A DNA stretch of 64,000 nucleotides from Novosphingobium sp. (GTDB lineage: Bacteria > Pseudomonadota > Alphaproteobacteria > Sphingomonadales > Sphingomonadaceae), in NCBI GenBank assembly GCA_030697365.1, contig JAUYQH010000061.1, forward strand, positions 51,687-115,686, given 5' to 3'. This document shows, piece after piece, positions 33,067 to 43,313 of this stretch. Position numbers and translations under genes: made by a program. The notes below the pieces were generated by a model. It was not told the DNA's origin, ran no database searches, and was given only the letters and a program-made list of their open reading frames with translations. The number at the start of each line of letters is the position of its first letter. The stretch's first letter is position 1.

Positions 33067-35562
33067 TCAATATCGCCAGGTAAGTTGGGCCTGCACCGTA
33101 CGCGGCAGGGCCGCATAACCCACTTGATCGGCGGGGACCCCTGCTGCCGTCGCCGTGCCAGAGCCGGTGAACGGAGCCTCGAACAAGCCTGTCACGTAGA
33201 ATTTGTTGGTGAGGTTTTTGCCGATCAATGCAAGCTCCCATCGTTCATCCACCGTTTGCAACCTTACTGACGCGTCGAAGGTGACATAACTTTCCTGCCG
33301 GGACAGCTGATTTCCGAACGGCGATGCGAGATAATCGTCGCTATAGCGCGCCTGACCCGAGATGCCGAACTTCAAGTTGGACGCGATTTCCGCATCATAA
33401 GCTATTCCGAGCGAGCCCACCAACTTGGGAGCGACCGAGGTTTCCACCCCGCTCAGGTCCTGCACGGTGCGGGTACCGACCCTTCGGCAGCCCTGAGCGA
33501 TGGTTTGGCCAGTATAGCAGGGGGCCGTGGGAAAGCTGATATATCGGGCGGAGTTGTAGTTCAGAGTGCCTTGGGCAGAAAATCCCCTCAGTCCCGACGG
33601 CGTATAATTGAATTCGGCTTCGATGCCTTTCACTCGTGCAGAGGCCGCATTAAAAGTGGTGAACGCAAAGGTTCCGGCATTGAAGAAGTCGACCTGTAGA
33701 TCGGAATATTTATAAGTGTATGCTCCAAAATTCAACAGCAGCTGGCGGCCGAAGAGGCGCGTCTTCACGCCGCCTTCGAAGCCCTCGACAGTCTCTGGGC
33801 CGAAGGCAAAGTCCGCTACGGTCACGAAGCGGCTAAGGATCGCCGAGTTCGAGAAACCACCGGACTTATATCCAGTCTTATAGGCTCCGTAGATTGTGAT
33901 GTTCGACGTAGGTTTATACGTCACGGTCGCCTCGGGCGAGAAATCGTCAAATTTCTGATTGGACGTTATCGTCAAGTTGGGAATGAAGATGCCGGGCGCC
34001 GCGCGAGCCGGATGAACGTACGGGTGCAGGAAATAACTGTCCTTAGTCTCGTCGGTATAGCGCCCGCCCACCGCAACTTCGATTTGAGAGCTAGGCGTCC
34101 AGATCAGCTGACCGAAAACCGCGAACGTTTCTCCGTCAGTCTGGGAGTCCTTGCTGTTGACGAGATAGCGCTGCGACGGCAGCGGCGCCGCACTATTCTC
34201 TAGGCCACCCGCCGCGTTGGTGGAGTTATAAACGCGCTCGGTGTCCTGGTAATAGGCACCGATCATCCCATTGATCTGGCCATCGAACGATGTCAGCGCA
34301 CGTAATTCACTCGAAATGGCATCGAAGCTCGAGCGTTCAGTGGCGATCGAAGCTGTGGACGCGATCGACGAAGTGAAGTCGCCGTCGAGCTGCCACGAAT
34401 TTTTATTGTGGTTGTAGTTCGTGACCGAGGTCAAGGTAACTTGACCAAGATCATAGTTTATTGTGCCCGTGGCGTTCCAAGAACGATATTGGTTGCCAAG
34501 ACTTCCGTCTTTGTTTGCGAAATCCTGGACCGACGCCAAGCTCACCGGATGTCTGTTGTGATATACCTTAAAGCGCTCACCACATCTGACCGTGGGATTC
34601 TGCTGGCTCGCTCCTGTGGGGCAGGCAAACAGTACGGTATTCCAGCCCGGATCATTCACATCGGCTTCGGATGCACTCGCCTTCAACGTCACGTCTAGGT
34701 CTTCAGTCGGGCTCCATTTCACGGTCGCCCGGCCCAGCAGCTCGTGCCCTCGCGGAACTTCGCGCTCGCCGGCAGGCATCGGATGTACGGTGGCGGCATT
34801 CCCCATTGCGACATCACGCGTTGTGTAAACTTGTGGACCGGCGAGGTTCTCGACATAACCACCGTACATTTTGGACCCACGAACCGCGATCCGCACGCCC
34901 AGCGTGTCAGTCAATGGGGTAGAAGCGACGAACTCGCCGATCACATTCTCTGCATTGAATTCATAAGCCGTCCGAGCTCGCAATTCGAGTTTATTACCCG
35001 GATCGGCGGTGGTGATGGAGATGACGCCCGCTGTCGCGTTCTTGCCAAAGAACAAAGCCTGGGGTCCCTTGAGGACTTCAATCCTGCCAAGGTCAAACAG
35101 ACCCTCGTTGATGATCCTGCCCTGCCCGTAATAGACGCTGTCGACGACTACCGCGACCGACTGCTCGATTCCGATCGAGCTCGAGTTCGAGCCCAGGCCG
35201 CGGATTGTCAGCTGCGCCCCCGAACCGGTCGCGGCTCGACCAATAGTAAACTGCGGCGTGATCGCAGCGACCTTTTCGAGGCTACTAAGATCCTGCTTCT
35301 GAATTGTCTCAGCACCATAGGCGGTAATCGAAACGGGAATGTCTTGTGTCGTCTCGAGACGCTTGCGGGCAGTGACGATGATATCCCCCGACCCATCCGC
35401 CTCCGACTCGGCCATTGAAGCGGTCGCAAGATTCGGTTTGGGATCGTCGGCTGTTTGCGCAAGAGCCGAGCTTGCGCTTAGCAGGCCGGCTGTGGTTGCG
35501 AGCAATGCCCGCATGACGACTTTAATAGATCCGTGCGGTCTTTGGCGCATGTCAGTGCCCAT
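33067..35562 (-). CDS. TonB-dependent receptor
   Basis: 831 aa; TonB-box-like DIIVTARKRLETTQDIPVSITAYGAE, plug QLTIRGLGSNSSSIGIEQSV, LGRIEVLKGPQALFFGKNATAGVI, terminal aromatic (WRY). Confidence 0.93.
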   Translation of the reverse strand: MGTDMRQRPHGSIKVVMRALLATTAGLLSASSALAQTADDPKPNLATASMAESEADGSGDIIVTARKRLETTQDIPVSITAYGAETIQKQDLSSLEKVAAITPQFTIGRAATGSGAQLTIRGLGSNSSSIGIEQSVAVVVDSVYYGQGRIINEGLFDLGRIEVLKGPQALFFGKNATAGVISITTADPGNKLELRARTAYEFNAENVIGEFVASTPLTDTLGVRIAVRGSKMYGGYVENLAGPQVYTTRDVAMGNAATVHPMPAGEREVPRGHELLGRATVKWSPTEDLDVTLKASASEADVNDPGWNTVLFACPTGASQQNPTVRCGERFKVYHNRHPVSLASVQDFANKDGSLGNQYRSWNATGTINYDLGQVTLTSVTNYNHNKNSWQLDGDFTSSIASTASIATERSSFDAISSELRALTSFDGQINGMIGAYYQDTERVYNSTNAAGGLENSAAPLPSQRYLVNSKDSQTDGETFAVFGQLIWTPSSQIEVAVGGRYTDETKDSYFLHPYVHPARAAPGIFIPNLTITSNQKFDDFSPEATVTYKPTSNITIYGAYKTGYKSGGFSNSAILSRFVTVADFAFGPETVEGFEGGVKTRLFGRQLLLNFGAYTYKYSDLQVDFFNAGTFAFTTFNAASARVKGIEAEFNYTPSGLRGFSAQGTLNYNSARYISFPTAPCYTGQTIAQGCRRVGTRTVQDLSGVETSVAPKLVGSLGIAYDAEIASNLKFGISGQARYSDDYLASPFGNQLSRQESYVTFDASVRLQTVDERWELALIGKNLTNKFYVTGLFEAPFTGSGTATAAGVPADQVGYAALPRTVQAQLTWRY

Positions 35563-35605
35563 TTTGAAATCCTCCCACTCCGAACTGCCAGCATCTCAGC
35601 CAGCT

Positions 35606-35619
35606 AACAAATATTTGTT
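35606..35619. promoter_or_regulatory. Operator site A (AACAAATATTTGTT), upstream of TonB receptor
   Basis: Perfect 14-bp palindrome followed by TTA; 5-site family in this window. Confidence 0.6.
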
Positions 35620-35700
35620 TTACCAATGATTATTCTACGTCGCGCTTTTTCGGCGCCCGACATGTCGGGTCTGTCGCAGTCCGATGTCATCGACACCGGC

Positions 35701-36450
35701 TCAAAGCGCGGTCATGCCGCCATCGATGATATGCTCTGCCCCGGAAATGAACGAGGATTCGTCGGAGGCGAGAAAGATCGCCAGCTGTGACACTTCCGAC
35801 GGATCGGCGAGACGGCGAAGCGGGATCATGTCCAATGCGCCTCCACCCTCTTCATCGGTGGCAGCGGCCATCATCGGCGTTCGAATGTAGCCCGGGTGGA
35901 TTGAGTTAACCCGGATGTTCTGAGCGCCGTATTCGACTGCTACCTGTTTGGTCATACCTCGTACGGCGAACTTGCTTGCTACATATGCGAGACTGGGTGC
36001 GCCGTAGATCGCAACAATTCCCGCGACGGACGAGATGTTGACGATCGACCCTCCACCCTCGCGAATCATCGACGGAAGTACGGCTTGCATACCGAGAAAG
36101 ACAGCCAGCTGATTGACCGCGCAGACCTGAAGGAAATCTTCGGCGGGGAGGTCGATCGTGGACGAGATAGGGCCGAGAATGCCGGCGTTATTTATCAAGA
36201 CATTGATTGCACCAAACTTTGCTTCGCCCTTTTTGACGACCGATTTCCATGCATCGGCATCAGCCACATCGTGCCTAACGAACAAGGCAGATTCTCCGAG
36301 CTCGTCCGCGAGCTTCTCGCCGGCTTCCTGGTTGATATCGGTCAGAATGACCTTGGCACCTTGCGCGACGAATTCTCGCGCATGTGCCGAACCCATACCC
36401 TGCGAAGCGCCCGTTATGATGGCGACTTTGCCGTTCAATCTGCCAGTCAT
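35701..36450 (-). CDS. SDR family oxidoreductase
   Basis: MTGRLNGKVAIITGASQGMGSAHA, NNAG, YVASK; start trimmed to 36450. Confidence 0.92.
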   Translation of the reverse strand: MTGRLNGKVAIITGASQGMGSAHAREFVAQGAKVILTDINQEAGEKLADELGESALFVRHDVADADAWKSVVKKGEAKFGAINVLINNAGILGPISSTIDLPAEDFLQVCAVNQLAVFLGMQAVLPSMIREGGGSIVNISSVAGIVAIYGAPSLAYVASKFAVRGMTKQVAVEYGAQNIRVNSIHPGYIRTPMMAAATDEEGGGALDMIPLRRLADPSEVSQLAIFLASDESSFISGAEHIIDGGMTAL

Positions 36451-36538
36451 CTCTCTCTCCGTGGTCAAGCTCACCGCTCGCGCGAGACGGGCGATCCACC
36501 CAATTTGTAGCAAGAACCTACACTCAAACCGAATGACA

Positions 36539-36552
36539 AACAAGCGTTTGTT
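36539..36552. promoter_or_regulatory. Operator site B (AACAAGCGTTTGTT), upstream of SDR
   Basis: Near-perfect palindrome followed by TTA; matches sites A, C, D, E. Confidence 0.6.
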
Positions 36553-36666
36553 TTAGTGGGGGCCGCAACGGCTTTTACAAAATTTATGCCCTCTTAGACG
36601 GAACTTTGATTTCTAATTCTGACAGATGGTTGTTTTCGCTGACATTTCCGATCAGCGAAGGGGTAT

Positions 36667-38412
36667 TTACTGGGTACGTTCGGGGTTGATGCCGAGGAGC
36701 GAGAAGGCTTGATCCTGGGTGGGTGTGGCCTTTGTGTAGAGGGTGAAGTGATACTTGTCGTTGAGGGGCGTGGTGGCGGTCAGTCGGCAGTAGGTTGCCA
36801 GATGAGCCATGAGGCCGCGGAAGCTGTGGACGGGGAGACCGGCTTCGGTTTTGTGGGTCGCTTCCTTGTGCCTGGCGGCGGGGGAGCGCTGCGCCTTGGT
36901 GACGGCGTCCTGGCGCAGGGCCTCGGCGGCCTCGGGGTCGGTTTCGCGGTAGAGCATGGGGGCGAGCTTTTCGAGCATGTGGTGCTCGACGTAGTAAGCC
37001 AGCATGCAGAGCAGGACGTGGGCCTTCACCCTGGCAGCGGCCCAATGGAACACGGGCCGCACCTCGAGATCGCCGGTCTTGATGGTCCGGAACGCGCGCT
37101 CGACTTTTGAGAGCGATTTATAGGCCAGCACGGCCTGGGCGTCGCCGAGGACCTGCTCGGGAAGGTTGGTGCGCACGGCGTAGAGACCGTCCAGAGCCGC
37201 CTCGGCGGCGATGGCCTCGGTCTTTCTGGTGAAGGTGAAGCTGCGCTCGCCGATGGCCAGATCGAAGTGCTTGGCCATCTTGTGCTTGTTGAGGACGGCG
37301 CCGACCGCGAGGCCGATGGCGTCCTTGCCATGGAGCGGCAAGCGGAGCCGGTCGACCCTGGCCTTGATAGCGGCGAGATCGTGCTCGGTTGCCGCGAGCA
37401 GGTCCTGGCGTTTCCGGGCGCGCTCGCGGGCCAGATCGGGGTTGCGGCAGACGATCAGCCGCTCGCCGGGGAACTCGGGTGCGGTGATCGAGGCCATGTT
37501 GCGCTGATCGAACAGCGAGAGCTGGAGGGCGCCGCCCTCGACCAGACCCCGGATGGCGGGGGCGCGCAGCGCGGTGATCCAGTCGAGATCGGCGGGCCTG
37601 ACCTCCTCCTCGAGGCGGGCCTGGGTGATCATGCCGCGGTCGCCGACCAGGACCACGCGGGTCAGCCCGAAGCGGTGTTTGAGCTTGGCGATCTGCGCGG
37701 TGAGGGTGGCGGGGTCGCTGGTGTTGCCTTCGAACACCTCCACCGCCACCGGGCAGCCGTCGGCGGCGCAGAGCAGGCCATAGACGATCTGCAGCTTGCC
37801 CTTCTTGCCGTCCCGGCTGTAGCCGCGCTGGCCCAACGGGCAGCAGCGTCCTTCGAGGTAGCTGGAGGAGACGTCGTAGAGCACCAGCACGCCGTCCCTG
37901 AGGTGACGCCTGGCCAGGGTCTTCTCGATCGCGCCTTGCCGCTCGAGCAGCCAGTCGAGGGCCTTGTAGAGCTCCTCGCGCTCGACCACGCCCAATCCCA
38001 GCAACGGGCCGATCGAGGAGGTCTCGGTGTCCGGGTTGATCGCCCGGGCCGTGGCCAGCTTGGACTGCGGCGCGGCGAAGCGGCTGAGGATCATGGCGAT
38101 GACCAGGTCCCGGCAGCGATGGCCGGCAGACCCCAGAACCTTGTCGAGCCCGATCGCGCGCAAGGTCCCCAGCGCGGCGGCGACATGGCCGTGGGGCAGG
38201 CTGCGCACGATGGTGACCGGATCGACCCCGGGGGCGATGGCCCTGCCGCCCTTCAGGAGGGTGCGCAGGCCCTCGACGAGGTCGCCGGGCCAGTCGGAGA
38301 GGTTGGCGATGGTGCGCTTCTTGACCTTGCCGCCTTCGCGGTAGCTCTCGCGCAGGAGGATGGCCGGGGGCGAGTTGCGGTTTGGGACGGCCTCGATATA
38401 CATGGCCGACAA
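36667..38412 (-). mobile_element. IS1634-family transposase (IS copy, ends not resolved)
   Basis: 581 aa; LYDVSSSYLEGRCCPLGQRGYSRDGKKGKLQIVYGLLC...VGDRGMITQARLEE...FRTIKTGDLEVRPVFHW...VKAHVLLCMLAYYVEHHM. Confidence 0.85.
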
Positions 38413-38821
38413 TATACACGATATTATATGATGATCAAGCCAAATACTTCATATTACATGGCTACATATTGGTTGACAAAGTCACCCCTTCTCCTGTAAA
38501 CTCAACGACTTCACCTGAATCCAAGGCCAAAGTTCCGCTTAGAAACCTGTGCAGGAAAGGTTCTGGACGGCAGTTTTCATCGCGTTCTAGGCGGTCCGGA
38601 ACGAGCCGGGGCGGGCCTTTTTTGCTGGGACCTCCAAAGACTTGGCCCTGCAGCGGGGGGCACTCTCGTCCTGCCCGCTGGACGATATGGGGTGTTCGTT
38701 TGAGATTATGCGCATGGCGGTGAGCTGGATCTGGGGCATAGCAACCTCTCGACCAAGGTCTGTTATGAGTCTTTGCCGAAATTGAGCGATTCGGCTTTGC
38801 GTGGTAGAACGTGAGGATCGC

Positions 38822-39970
38822 CTAACATCGGCGTCTCGCAAGTTCGGCCAAGATTTCAGAGCGATGCTGATCGATCGCTGGGGGCGGACGCAGTGTACAT
38901 TCCAGTATGCTACCTAGCGGCAGTCGCAGTTGCCGAGGCTGACCCGCGCCGCCGACGGACTCGAAGAGTGCCCTTTCCCGGACGACGGGCAGCGTGCATG
39001 CTTCGGCAACCGAGTTGACTCGCCCCGCAGAGATGCGGGCATCTGCGAGGAGCTCGATAAGATCGTCGATCGTGCGATTTTCGACAGCCAAACCGATTAG
39101 CCGATCAATTTCGACGCGATGCACGATCCGGTCGGACATCGTGCGGAAACGGGGGTCGTCCGTGGCCCGGTACAAGCCCAATGCCTTGCAAAGGCGCGGA
39201 AATTGCTCCTCGCTCGCTGTCGCGATGAGCAATTCTCCGTCGGCAGCGCGGTACACCCCGTAAGGCGAAGCGCTGGGCGCTCCACCGCCGAGCTTTCGGG
39301 GCTCTTCGCCGGTGACCTGAAATGCCAACAATTGATGATTCATCAGGTTGAAGGCCGTGTCGATCAGCGCAAGCTTCACGTGCTCGCCCTTGCCGCCGCC
39401 CTCGTTTCGGCGGGCCAATGCTGCCATCACGCCCATCGCCGTCCAGATACCGGTCGTCAGGTCCAGCATCGAGGGAGCGATCCTGATGGTCGGTTCACCC
39501 TCGTTGCCGGTGAAGCTCATCAGTCCGCTGACTGCCTGGACTAGGGCATCGTAGCCCGGCATCGATCTGCCCAGGACTCCGTCCCCGAAGGCGCTCACCG
39601 AAGCAAGCAGCAGGCTCGGGTTGATGGCGGACAGGTCGGACCACGTCAGCGCGAGTTTTGCGGATACGCCGGGCGGGAAGCTCTCGATGACGACGTCCGC
39701 GCCTGCCACCAATTCACGCAGGATTACCAGGTCTTCCCCATTCTTGAAATCCAGCATTATCGAACGCTTGTTGCGATTGACCGCGAGAAACACCGTTGCC
39801 TGGTCGCCGGCAAACGGGGGGAGGCTGCGGGTATCGTCGCCCTTTGGCGCCCGCTCCACTTTGACTACATCCGCGCCCATGTCGCCGAGGATCATCGCGG
39901 CATAGGGGCCGGCGAAGTTGGTCGCCAGGTCGAGTACGCGCAGGCCCGGATATGTCTCGGAAAGGCTCAT
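38822..39970 (-). CDS. CaiB/BaiF-family CoA-transferase
   Basis: LRVLDLATNFAGPYAAMILGDMGADVVKVERAPKGDDTRSLPPF...NRNKRSIMLDFK; start MSLSETYPG overlaps DUF59 stop. Confidence 0.93.
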   Translation of the reverse strand: MSLSETYPGLRVLDLATNFAGPYAAMILGDMGADVVKVERAPKGDDTRSLPPFAGDQATVFLAVNRNKRSIMLDFKNGEDLVILRELVAGADVVIESFPPGVSAKLALTWSDLSAINPSLLLASVSAFGDGVLGRSMPGYDALVQAVSGLMSFTGNEGEPTIRIAPSMLDLTTGIWTAMGVMAALARRNEGGGKGEHVKLALIDTAFNLMNHQLLAFQVTGEEPRKLGGGAPSASPYGVYRAADGELLIATASEEQFPRLCKALGLYRATDDPRFRTMSDRIVHRVEIDRLIGLAVENRTIDDLIELLADARISAGRVNSVAEACTLPVVRERALFESVGGAGQPRQLRLPLGSILECTLRPPPAIDQHRSEILAELARRRC

Positions 39971-40272
39971 GGACGCGCCCTGTCGGGGGTCCACAACTTG
40001 TCGAGAGTCTGCACGACCTTCACACCCGTGACGCCGTCGAGTCCCCCCACCTCGTCGCCGATGAACCTTTGCATCCCGGTGAAGTGGACGCAGCCCGGAT
40101 CGGTCAGGCACAACGTGATCGTCACCCGGCCGTCGTCGGTAATTGCGATATCGTCGATCAGGCCCATTCCCGCCAGGCTCGTCGCGGCGCCCATCGCGAT
40201 ACTGCAGGGTTCGGGAATCGCATCCAGCCTTGCGGCTATTGTTTGTTTGAGGTGGTCGTGTTCGATGGTCAT
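39967..40272 (-). CDS. DUF59/MIP18-family (PaaD-like) metal-sulfur cluster assembly protein
   Basis: MTIEHDHLKQTIAARLDAIPEPCSIAMGAATSLAGMGLIDDIAI...TLCLTDPGCVHF; start overlaps amidohydrolase stop. Confidence 0.75.
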   Translation of the reverse strand: MTIEHDHLKQTIAARLDAIPEPCSIAMGAATSLAGMGLIDDIAITDDGRVTITLCLTDPGCVHFTGMQRFIGDEVGGLDGVTGVKVVQTLDKLWTPDRARP

Positions 40273-41330
40273 CCGCGTAGCCCGCTCCACGGACGCGGGA
40301 TGCTTTCGGCGCGGGCAATGGCGAAACGGTCGTTTCGCGTCGCGGCGATCAGTGCATCGCGGTCGACACCATAGAGCTTCAGCGCATTTTCGCCCATGAT
40401 GTTGCGGCAGTCCGCCCCGGTCAGTTCGCGGATGGCGAACTCTTCGCAATACTCGGGGGCAAACTGATAGCCGCGAAACGCCTCGATCAACGGCAGCGGA
40501 TGCGCGAGATTGTTGCCGCTGGCGAACAGCAACCTGTCCGACCCGACCTCGGTGACCAGCTTGCCCAGTATCTTTGCAAACACCCTTGGCTTGGTGAGGA
40601 TGTAGGAAAACGTCGTCTCGAGCGTCAGATACAGATTGGCGTGGCGTTTCATCAGCTCGATGGTTTGGTCGAGGAAGGCGGCCCCGCCGTGGACCATCTC
40701 GAAGGTCATCTCGGGGAAGCGGTCCAGCGGGCTATCGAAATCGTCGATGTCGAATGCTTCGCGGGGTGCCGGTTCGAGCCACAACGCCTTGTGCACCGCC
40801 ACCCGCGTCAAGCCCTGATCACGGCAGAATTCGAGAAACGGAGTGGCCCAATCCTGTCCGTCGAGCCGCCAGCCCTTGGCGATCCCGTCATAGAAGAAAG
40901 CTGGGTAGAGCTTGACCCCGTCGATATCGTAGAGGTCAATCTGGCGCTTGATGTCGTCGATCGCGGTCTCGATTATGGGCGTGCCGACCGTCCCGAGCAT
41001 CGAACAGCGGTGGGGATTCTCGGAGCGGAACTGCGCGCATTTCTCCGGAAGGGTGATGGGTCCAAGCCCGAACCCCAGATTGGGCAGCGAATGAAGCACC
41101 GCATAGTCGACCGGACTTTCGGCGAATTCCGCGCGGCCGATAACGTCGAAGGAAAGATCGCGAAAGAACTCGTCCAGCTGGAGGATGAACTCCGCGTGGG
41201 CCTCGTCGTAGGACAGCTTGTGCGAGGCATAGACGGCGTCGATCTGGGCCTGTGCCGCGGGGTTCTGGTTTTCCGGCGACATGTTCCACGGATGCACGAC
41301 CGCATCGACGATCACCATGTCGTCGATCAT
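40269..41330 (-). CDS. Amidohydrolase family (Amidohydro_2, TIM barrel)
   Basis: VDAVVHPWN...GVKLYPAFFYDG...VAVHKA...FEMVHGGAAFLDQTIELMKRHANLYLTLETT...NIMGENALKLYGV. Confidence 0.85.
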   Translation of the reverse strand: MIDDMVIVDAVVHPWNMSPENQNPAAQAQIDAVYASHKLSYDEAHAEFILQLDEFFRDLSFDVIGRAEFAESPVDYAVLHSLPNLGFGLGPITLPEKCAQFRSENPHRCSMLGTVGTPIIETAIDDIKRQIDLYDIDGVKLYPAFFYDGIAKGWRLDGQDWATPFLEFCRDQGLTRVAVHKALWLEPAPREAFDIDDFDSPLDRFPEMTFEMVHGGAAFLDQTIELMKRHANLYLTLETTFSYILTKPRVFAKILGKLVTEVGSDRLLFASGNNLAHPLPLIEAFRGYQFAPEYCEEFAIRELTGADCRNIMGENALKLYGVDRDALIAATRNDRFAIARAESIPRPWSGLRG

Positions 41331-42133
41331 GTCTCGCGCTTCCGGTTGTAGACCGGCTCGCGCTTTTCGATTGCCGCATCGACGCCCTCACGCAGGTCGT
41401 CGCTATAGGTCAGCGCGGCGACGGCCCAGAAGCTGGCGTTCATCGAGCCCGCGAGGTCCATGTGCCAGCTCTGCCGCAATTGCTGCTTAGTCGCCTCGAT
41501 GGCGAGACGCGGGCGCGATGCTATCCGCGCCGCCAGCGCGACTGCCTCGCCGTCGAGTGCTTCGGGTTCGACCACTCGGTTGACCAGGCCGATCGCCAGC
41601 GCCCGTTCGGCGTCCACGATGTCGCCGGTCAGCGCCATCTCGGCGGCCATCCCGCTCCCGACCAGGCGAGGCAGGAAGTAGGTGCCGCCGTTGCCGGGAT
41701 TGAGGCCGAGCTTGATATAGGTTTCGCCCATTTTCGCCAAGCTAGACGCTATGCGAATGTCGCACGCCAGGGCCAGGTCCAGCCCTCCTGCGGTTGCCCC
41801 GCCATTGATCGCGGCGATTACCGGGAGGCGGCTCGAGACGAGCTTCTGGGTGACCGGCCAGAGCACGCGGGCATTGTAGGGTTCCTGCGCGGCGGCATGT
41901 GTCTCGGCCAGATACTTGCGGAATTCGTAGAGGTCCGCGCCCGCGCAGAACTGCTTTCCGGCACCGGTCAGGATGAGAACCCGCACATCTGTGTCGGCCT
42001 CGAGCTTGTTCAGCCCAGCGATCAGGTCGGCGGCCATCTCAGGCACGACGCCATTGCCGCGTTCGGGTCGGTTGAGGACGATCCGGGCGACCCCGTCGGC
42101 CGGTTGGGAAAGGATTATGGTTTCGTAGTCCAT
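41327..42133 (-). CDS. Enoyl-CoA hydratase/isomerase family protein
   Basis: 268 aa; VLILTGAGKQFCAGADLYEF, NGGATAGGLDLALACDIRIA. Confidence 0.92.
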   Translation of the reverse strand: MDYETIILSQPADGVARIVLNRPERGNGVVPEMAADLIAGLNKLEADTDVRVLILTGAGKQFCAGADLYEFRKYLAETHAAAQEPYNARVLWPVTQKLVSSRLPVIAAINGGATAGGLDLALACDIRIASSLAKMGETYIKLGLNPGNGGTYFLPRLVGSGMAAEMALTGDIVDAERALAIGLVNRVVEPEALDGEAVALAARIASRPRLAIEATKQQLRQSWHMDLAGSMNASFWAVAALTYSDDLREGVDAAIEKREPVYNRKRET

Positions 42134-42143
42134 CGCGTTCGCC

Positions 42144-43313
42144 TCAATCCTGCTTTTCGAGGATCGTAGCTATCGCGAGTGCATAAGTATCGTCGAGCCA
42201 CCCGCCGCCGTTGATGCTCATCGCCAGCCGTGCACCCTCGACTTGGCGCCCCGCCGCCCTGCCGCGCAATTGTAGCACAAGTTCGTATATCTGGGCGAGG
42301 CCGGTAGCGCCGAGCGCGTGACCTCGGCTGAGCAAGCCTCCGCTGCAGTTGACGGGAATCCGCCCGCCCAGTGCCGTGCTGCCGTCGCGGACGAGGCGGA
42401 AGCCCTCGCCTTTGGGACAGAGGCCGATCTCGTGATACTGCATCAATTCCGCCGGAGCGGCGGCATCGTGCAATTCGAGCAGGTCGAAATCTACGGGGCC
42501 GACCGAGGCAAACTCATAAGCTTTGCGGCTGGCATCGTCGACCGGCGCGCCACCTGCACCCGAGGCCATCTGGCAGGCACGGACGAAGATGCGATCGATG
42601 CCGAGTTCGCCAACCACTTTTTCTGAGCATACGATCGCCGCAGCCGCCCCGTCGGTCATTGGCGAGCACATCGCCAGGGTGAGCGGCGGGACGATCATGC
42701 GGCCGTGGAGCACCTCTTCGATGGTCTGCGGCTTGCGCAACTGGGCAAGCGGGTTGTGGCTGGCATGGGCTCGGTTCTTGACCGCCACCGCGGCGAAATC
42801 GCGCGGTTCGGCGTCCGACCTGGCAAGGTATTCCTGCGCAACCCCGGCGTAGAAATCCATCAGCAGCGAATTGGCGCTGACCTGCCCAGGGACGTATTCG
42901 CCAATGTCTTCGACGTCGGTCGAGCCGCGCAAGGCGTTGAAGGCGCGGCTCTTGTCGGCGTGGTGCATCTGCTCGACACCGACCGCGAGAGCCACGTCCA
43001 CGCAGCCGCTGGCGACTGCTTCCACCGCCATGAGGAACGCCGAGCCACCCGAGGCACAGGCGTTCTCGACATTCATCAGCGGCAGACGGCCAAGGTCATG
43101 CCCGCGCAACGCGACCTGGCCCTTGATCATATCCTGCTGGACCACGGTGGGAGCGATGGCGTTGCCGAAATAGATGCGTCCGATGCGGTTCTGATCAAGG
43201 CCGCTGTCGCGGATCGCCTCGCCGATCGCTTCGAGCGCCATGCTCCGCAGGCCGCGACCCGGCTGTTTGCCGAATGCCGTCATTCCAACGCCGCAGGCGA
43301 AGACCCTGGTCAT
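42144..43313 (-). CDS. SCP2/SCPx-type thiolase
   Basis: MTRVFACGVGMTAFGKQPGRG...NVENACASGGSAFLMA (nucleophilic Cys), LELHDAAAPAEL, VNCSGGLLSRGHALGATGLAQIYEL. Confidence 0.88.
   Translation of the reverse strand: MTRVFACGVGMTAFGKQPGRGLRSMALEAIGEAIRDSGLDQNRIGRIYFGNAIAPTVVQQDMIKGQVALRGHDLGRLPLMNVENACASGGSAFLMAVEAVASGCVDVALAVGVEQMHHADKSRAFNALRGSTDVEDIGEYVPGQVSANSLLMDFYAGVAQEYLARSDAEPRDFAAVAVKNRAHASHNPLAQLRKPQTIEEVLHGRMIVPPLTLAMCSPMTDGAAAAIVCSEKVVGELGIDRIFVRACQMASGAGGAPVDDASRKAYEFASVGPVDFDLLELHDAAAPAELMQYHEIGLCPKGEGFRLVRDGSTALGGRIPVNCSGGLLSRGHALGATGLAQIYELVLQLRGRAAGRQVEGARLAMSINGGGWLDDTYALAIATILEKQD

Noticed and set aside
37118-38419. 433-aa minus ORF overlapping the IS1634 transposase
   Set aside because: Out-of-frame reading of the transposase gene, extremely Arg/Pro/Gly-rich.
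40230-40260. Possible sixth operator near ttgtttgtttgagg
   Set aside because: No palindromic AACAANNNNTTGTT match and it lies inside the DUF59 coding sequence.
42144-43313. Second Ltp2-like aldolase
   Set aside because: Retains Cys in ENACASGGSA, His-type HDAA, and Cys/His in NCSGGLLSRGHALG, so it is better called an active SCPx-type thiolase.
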